Of a DNA stretch of 6,493 bases, positions 5,241 through 6,493 are shown in pieces. The stretch is taken from assembly GCA_023387775.1 (NCBI GenBank), contig JAEWHN010000212.1, positions 1 through 6,493 on the forward strand. Reading direction: 5' to 3'. Under the pieces are notes generated by a model that was not told the DNA's origin, ran no database searches, and was given only the letters and a program-made list of their open reading frames with translations. This DNA is from Pseudomonadota bacterium. GTDB lineage: Bacteria > Pseudomonadota > Alphaproteobacteria > Rhizobiales > Rhizobiaceae. The position numbers and the translations under genes were made by a program. Positions within the stretch are counted from its first letter, which is position 1. Each line of letters opens with the position of its first letter.

Positions 5241-6493
5241 ATGAGCCAGATTCTCCACCGATCTCTTACCACTGCCCTGCCGCGCGCGATCAAGGCCGAA
5301 GGCATCTATGTCCATGACGCTGACGGAAGGCGTTACATTGATGCCTGCGGCGGCGCCGCCGTCTCTTGCCTGGGCCACGGCCACCCGCGGCTGCGAGAGG
5401 CGCTTCTGGAGCAGCTTGACCGCGTCGCCTACATGCATACCGGCTTTTTCACCACCGACGTGACCGAGGCGCTTGCCACACGCCTGATTCAGGATGCGCC
5501 GGCGGGTTTCAGCCATGTGATGGTACTGAACAGCGGGTCCGAGGCGGTCGAGGCCGCATTGAAAATGGCACGCCAATATCATGTCGAGCGCGGCGAACCG
5601 CAGCGTCGGCATATCATCGCGCGCAAGCAAAGCTATCACGGCAACACCTTGGGCGCCTTGGCCACCGGCGGAAACAAGGGCCGCCGCAAGGTTCACGCCC
5701 CCATCCTGATCGAGACCCACCATATCGATCCCTGCTTCGCCTATCGTTACCAACAGGAAGGCGAGAGCGCGGCCGACTATGCTGCTCGGGCCGCGCAGCA
5801 GCTCGAGGACAAGATCCTTGCGCTTGGAGCGGATCGCGTCATGGCTTTTGTGGCGGAGACTGTTGTGGGGGCCACGGCCGGCGTTGTGCCACCGGTGGGC
5901 GACTATTTCCGTCGTATCCGCGAGATTTGCGATCGCTATGGCGTGCTGCTGGTGCTGGACGAGATCATGTGTGGCATGGGCCGCACCGGCACGCTGCATG
6001 CCTGTGAACAGGAGGGGGTGTCAGGCGACATCCAGGTAATTGCGAAGGGATTGGGGGGCGGCTATCAGCCTGTGAGCGCCGTGCTGGTATCGCAGAAGGT
6101 GCACGATGCGTTTCTACATGGGTCTGGGTCTTTTGTTCACGGCCACACCTATATGGGCCATCCGATGGCCGCGGCGGCTGCACTTGCAGTGCAGGAGATC
6201 ATTGCCGAGCAGAACCTGCTCGACAATGTTCAGGCGCGCGGAACCCAGATGCTGGAACTGTTGCGTGGCAGATTCGGCAACTCGCCCTTCGTGGGCGACA
6301 TTCGCGGTCGCGGGCTGTTCATAGGACTGGAGCTGGTTCAGGATCGTGCGAGCAAGGCGCCATTTGATCCGAGCCTGGGCCTTGCGGGCCGGCTGAAGGC
6401 TGCGGCCTTGTCGAATGGGCTGATGATCTATCCCGGATCGGGAACGATCGATGGCACATCAGGCGATCACATCCTTCTGGCCCCACCCTATGT
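5241..6493 (+). CDS. Class III (omega-) PLP-dependent aminotransferase, C-terminus cut by right edge
   Basis: 417 residues of a fold-type I, class III aminotransferase; about 25-30 residues are missing at the right edge. Such enzymes move an amino group, often a terminal one, to pyruvate or 2-oxoglutarate. Key features: ACGGAAVSCLGHGHP near 37-51, the phosphate-binding NSGSEA at 97-102, SYHGNT at 131-136 (Tyr 132 stacks on PLP), Glu 206 (AETVVG), LDEIMCGMGRTG at 239-250 with Asp 240 facing the pyridine nitrogen, Schiff-base Lys 269 (IAKGLGGGYQP), and HGHTYMGHP at 300-308. The start chosen is ATG at 5241 because the protein then begins MSQILHRSLTTALPRA, as in family members I recall, but no good Shine-Dalgarno precedes it. 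An in-frame ATG at 5148 would add 31 residues without homology I recognise. The gene is divergent from the M81 gene. Together with the aldehyde dehydrogenase it would turn an amine into an acid. The precise substrate is unknown; 'aspartate aminotransferase family' or 'omega-amino acid:pyruvate aminotransferase' labels would be only approximate. Confidence 0.93.
   Translation, partial: MSQILHRSLTTALPRAIKAEGIYVHDADGRRYIDACGGAAVSCLGHGHPRLREALLEQLDRVAYMHTGFFTTDVTEALATRLIQDAPAGFSHVMVLNSGSEAVEAALKMARQYHVERGEPQRRHIIARKQSYHGNTLGALATGGNKGRRKVHAPILIETHHIDPCFAYRYQQEGESAADYAARAAQQLEDKILALGADRVMAFVAETVVGATAGVVPPVGDYFRRIREICDRYGVLLVLDEIMCGMGRTGTLHACEQEGVSGDIQVIAKGLGGGYQPVSAVLVSQKVHDAFLHGSGSFVHGHTYMGHPMAAAAALAVQEIIAEQNLLDNVQARGTQMLELLRGRFGNSPFVGDIRGRGLFIGLELVQDRASKAPFDPSLGLAGRLKAAALSNGLMIYPGSGTIDGTSGDHILLAPPY

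Noticed and set aside
5166..5999. 277-codon open frame on the minus strand opposite the aminotransferase
   Set aside because: The plus strand encodes all class III aminotransferase motifs across this stretch; the antisense translation resembles no family and is a shadow frame.

Overview
The window is GC-rich, densely packed bacterial DNA with strong Shine-Dalgarno sites and overlapping or nearly touching genes. Protein sequence, codon use and gene style suggest an alphaproteobacterium, probably of the Rhodobacterales/Paracoccus type. This assignment is an inference from general resemblance; the window holds no rRNA or other marker gene.

Layout. The minus strand carries, in order of transcription (right to left): an M81 (MlrC-like) metallopeptidase at 5059-3572; a 114-bp AT-rich gap with a candidate promoter and palindrome; then a polar amino-acid/opine-type ABC importer with ATPase (3457-2696), periplasmic binding protein (2673-1897), an 86-bp gap holding a strong stem-loop, permease Q (1810-1109) and permease M (1112-405, 4-bp overlap). 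One base after permease M comes a PuuC-like aldehyde dehydrogenase that runs off the left edge (403-1). A class III PLP aminotransferase is transcribed divergently on the plus strand from 5241 (or 5148) and runs off the right edge. About 180 bp of partly AT-rich DNA separates it from the M81 gene. There are no RNA genes, mobile elements, CRISPR arrays or long repeats, and no gene-free stretch over 300 bp.

How the genes may work together. This looks like a small uptake-and-catabolism locus: import of a small amino-acid-like compound, cleavage of an amide or peptide-type bond by the M81 hydrolase, transamination of the released amine by the class III aminotransferase, and oxidation of the resulting aldehyde by the aldehyde dehydrogenase. 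The substrate cannot be read from the sequence. Two clues are the ATPase-binding protein-Q-M gene order, as I recall it for the nopaline importer nocPTQM, and a binding-protein pocket that keeps the carboxylate-binding Arg but has Gln where HisJ-type proteins have the Asp that holds the free alpha-amino group. Together they suggest an N-substituted, opine-like or amide-blocked amino acid. No transcription regulator lies in the window.
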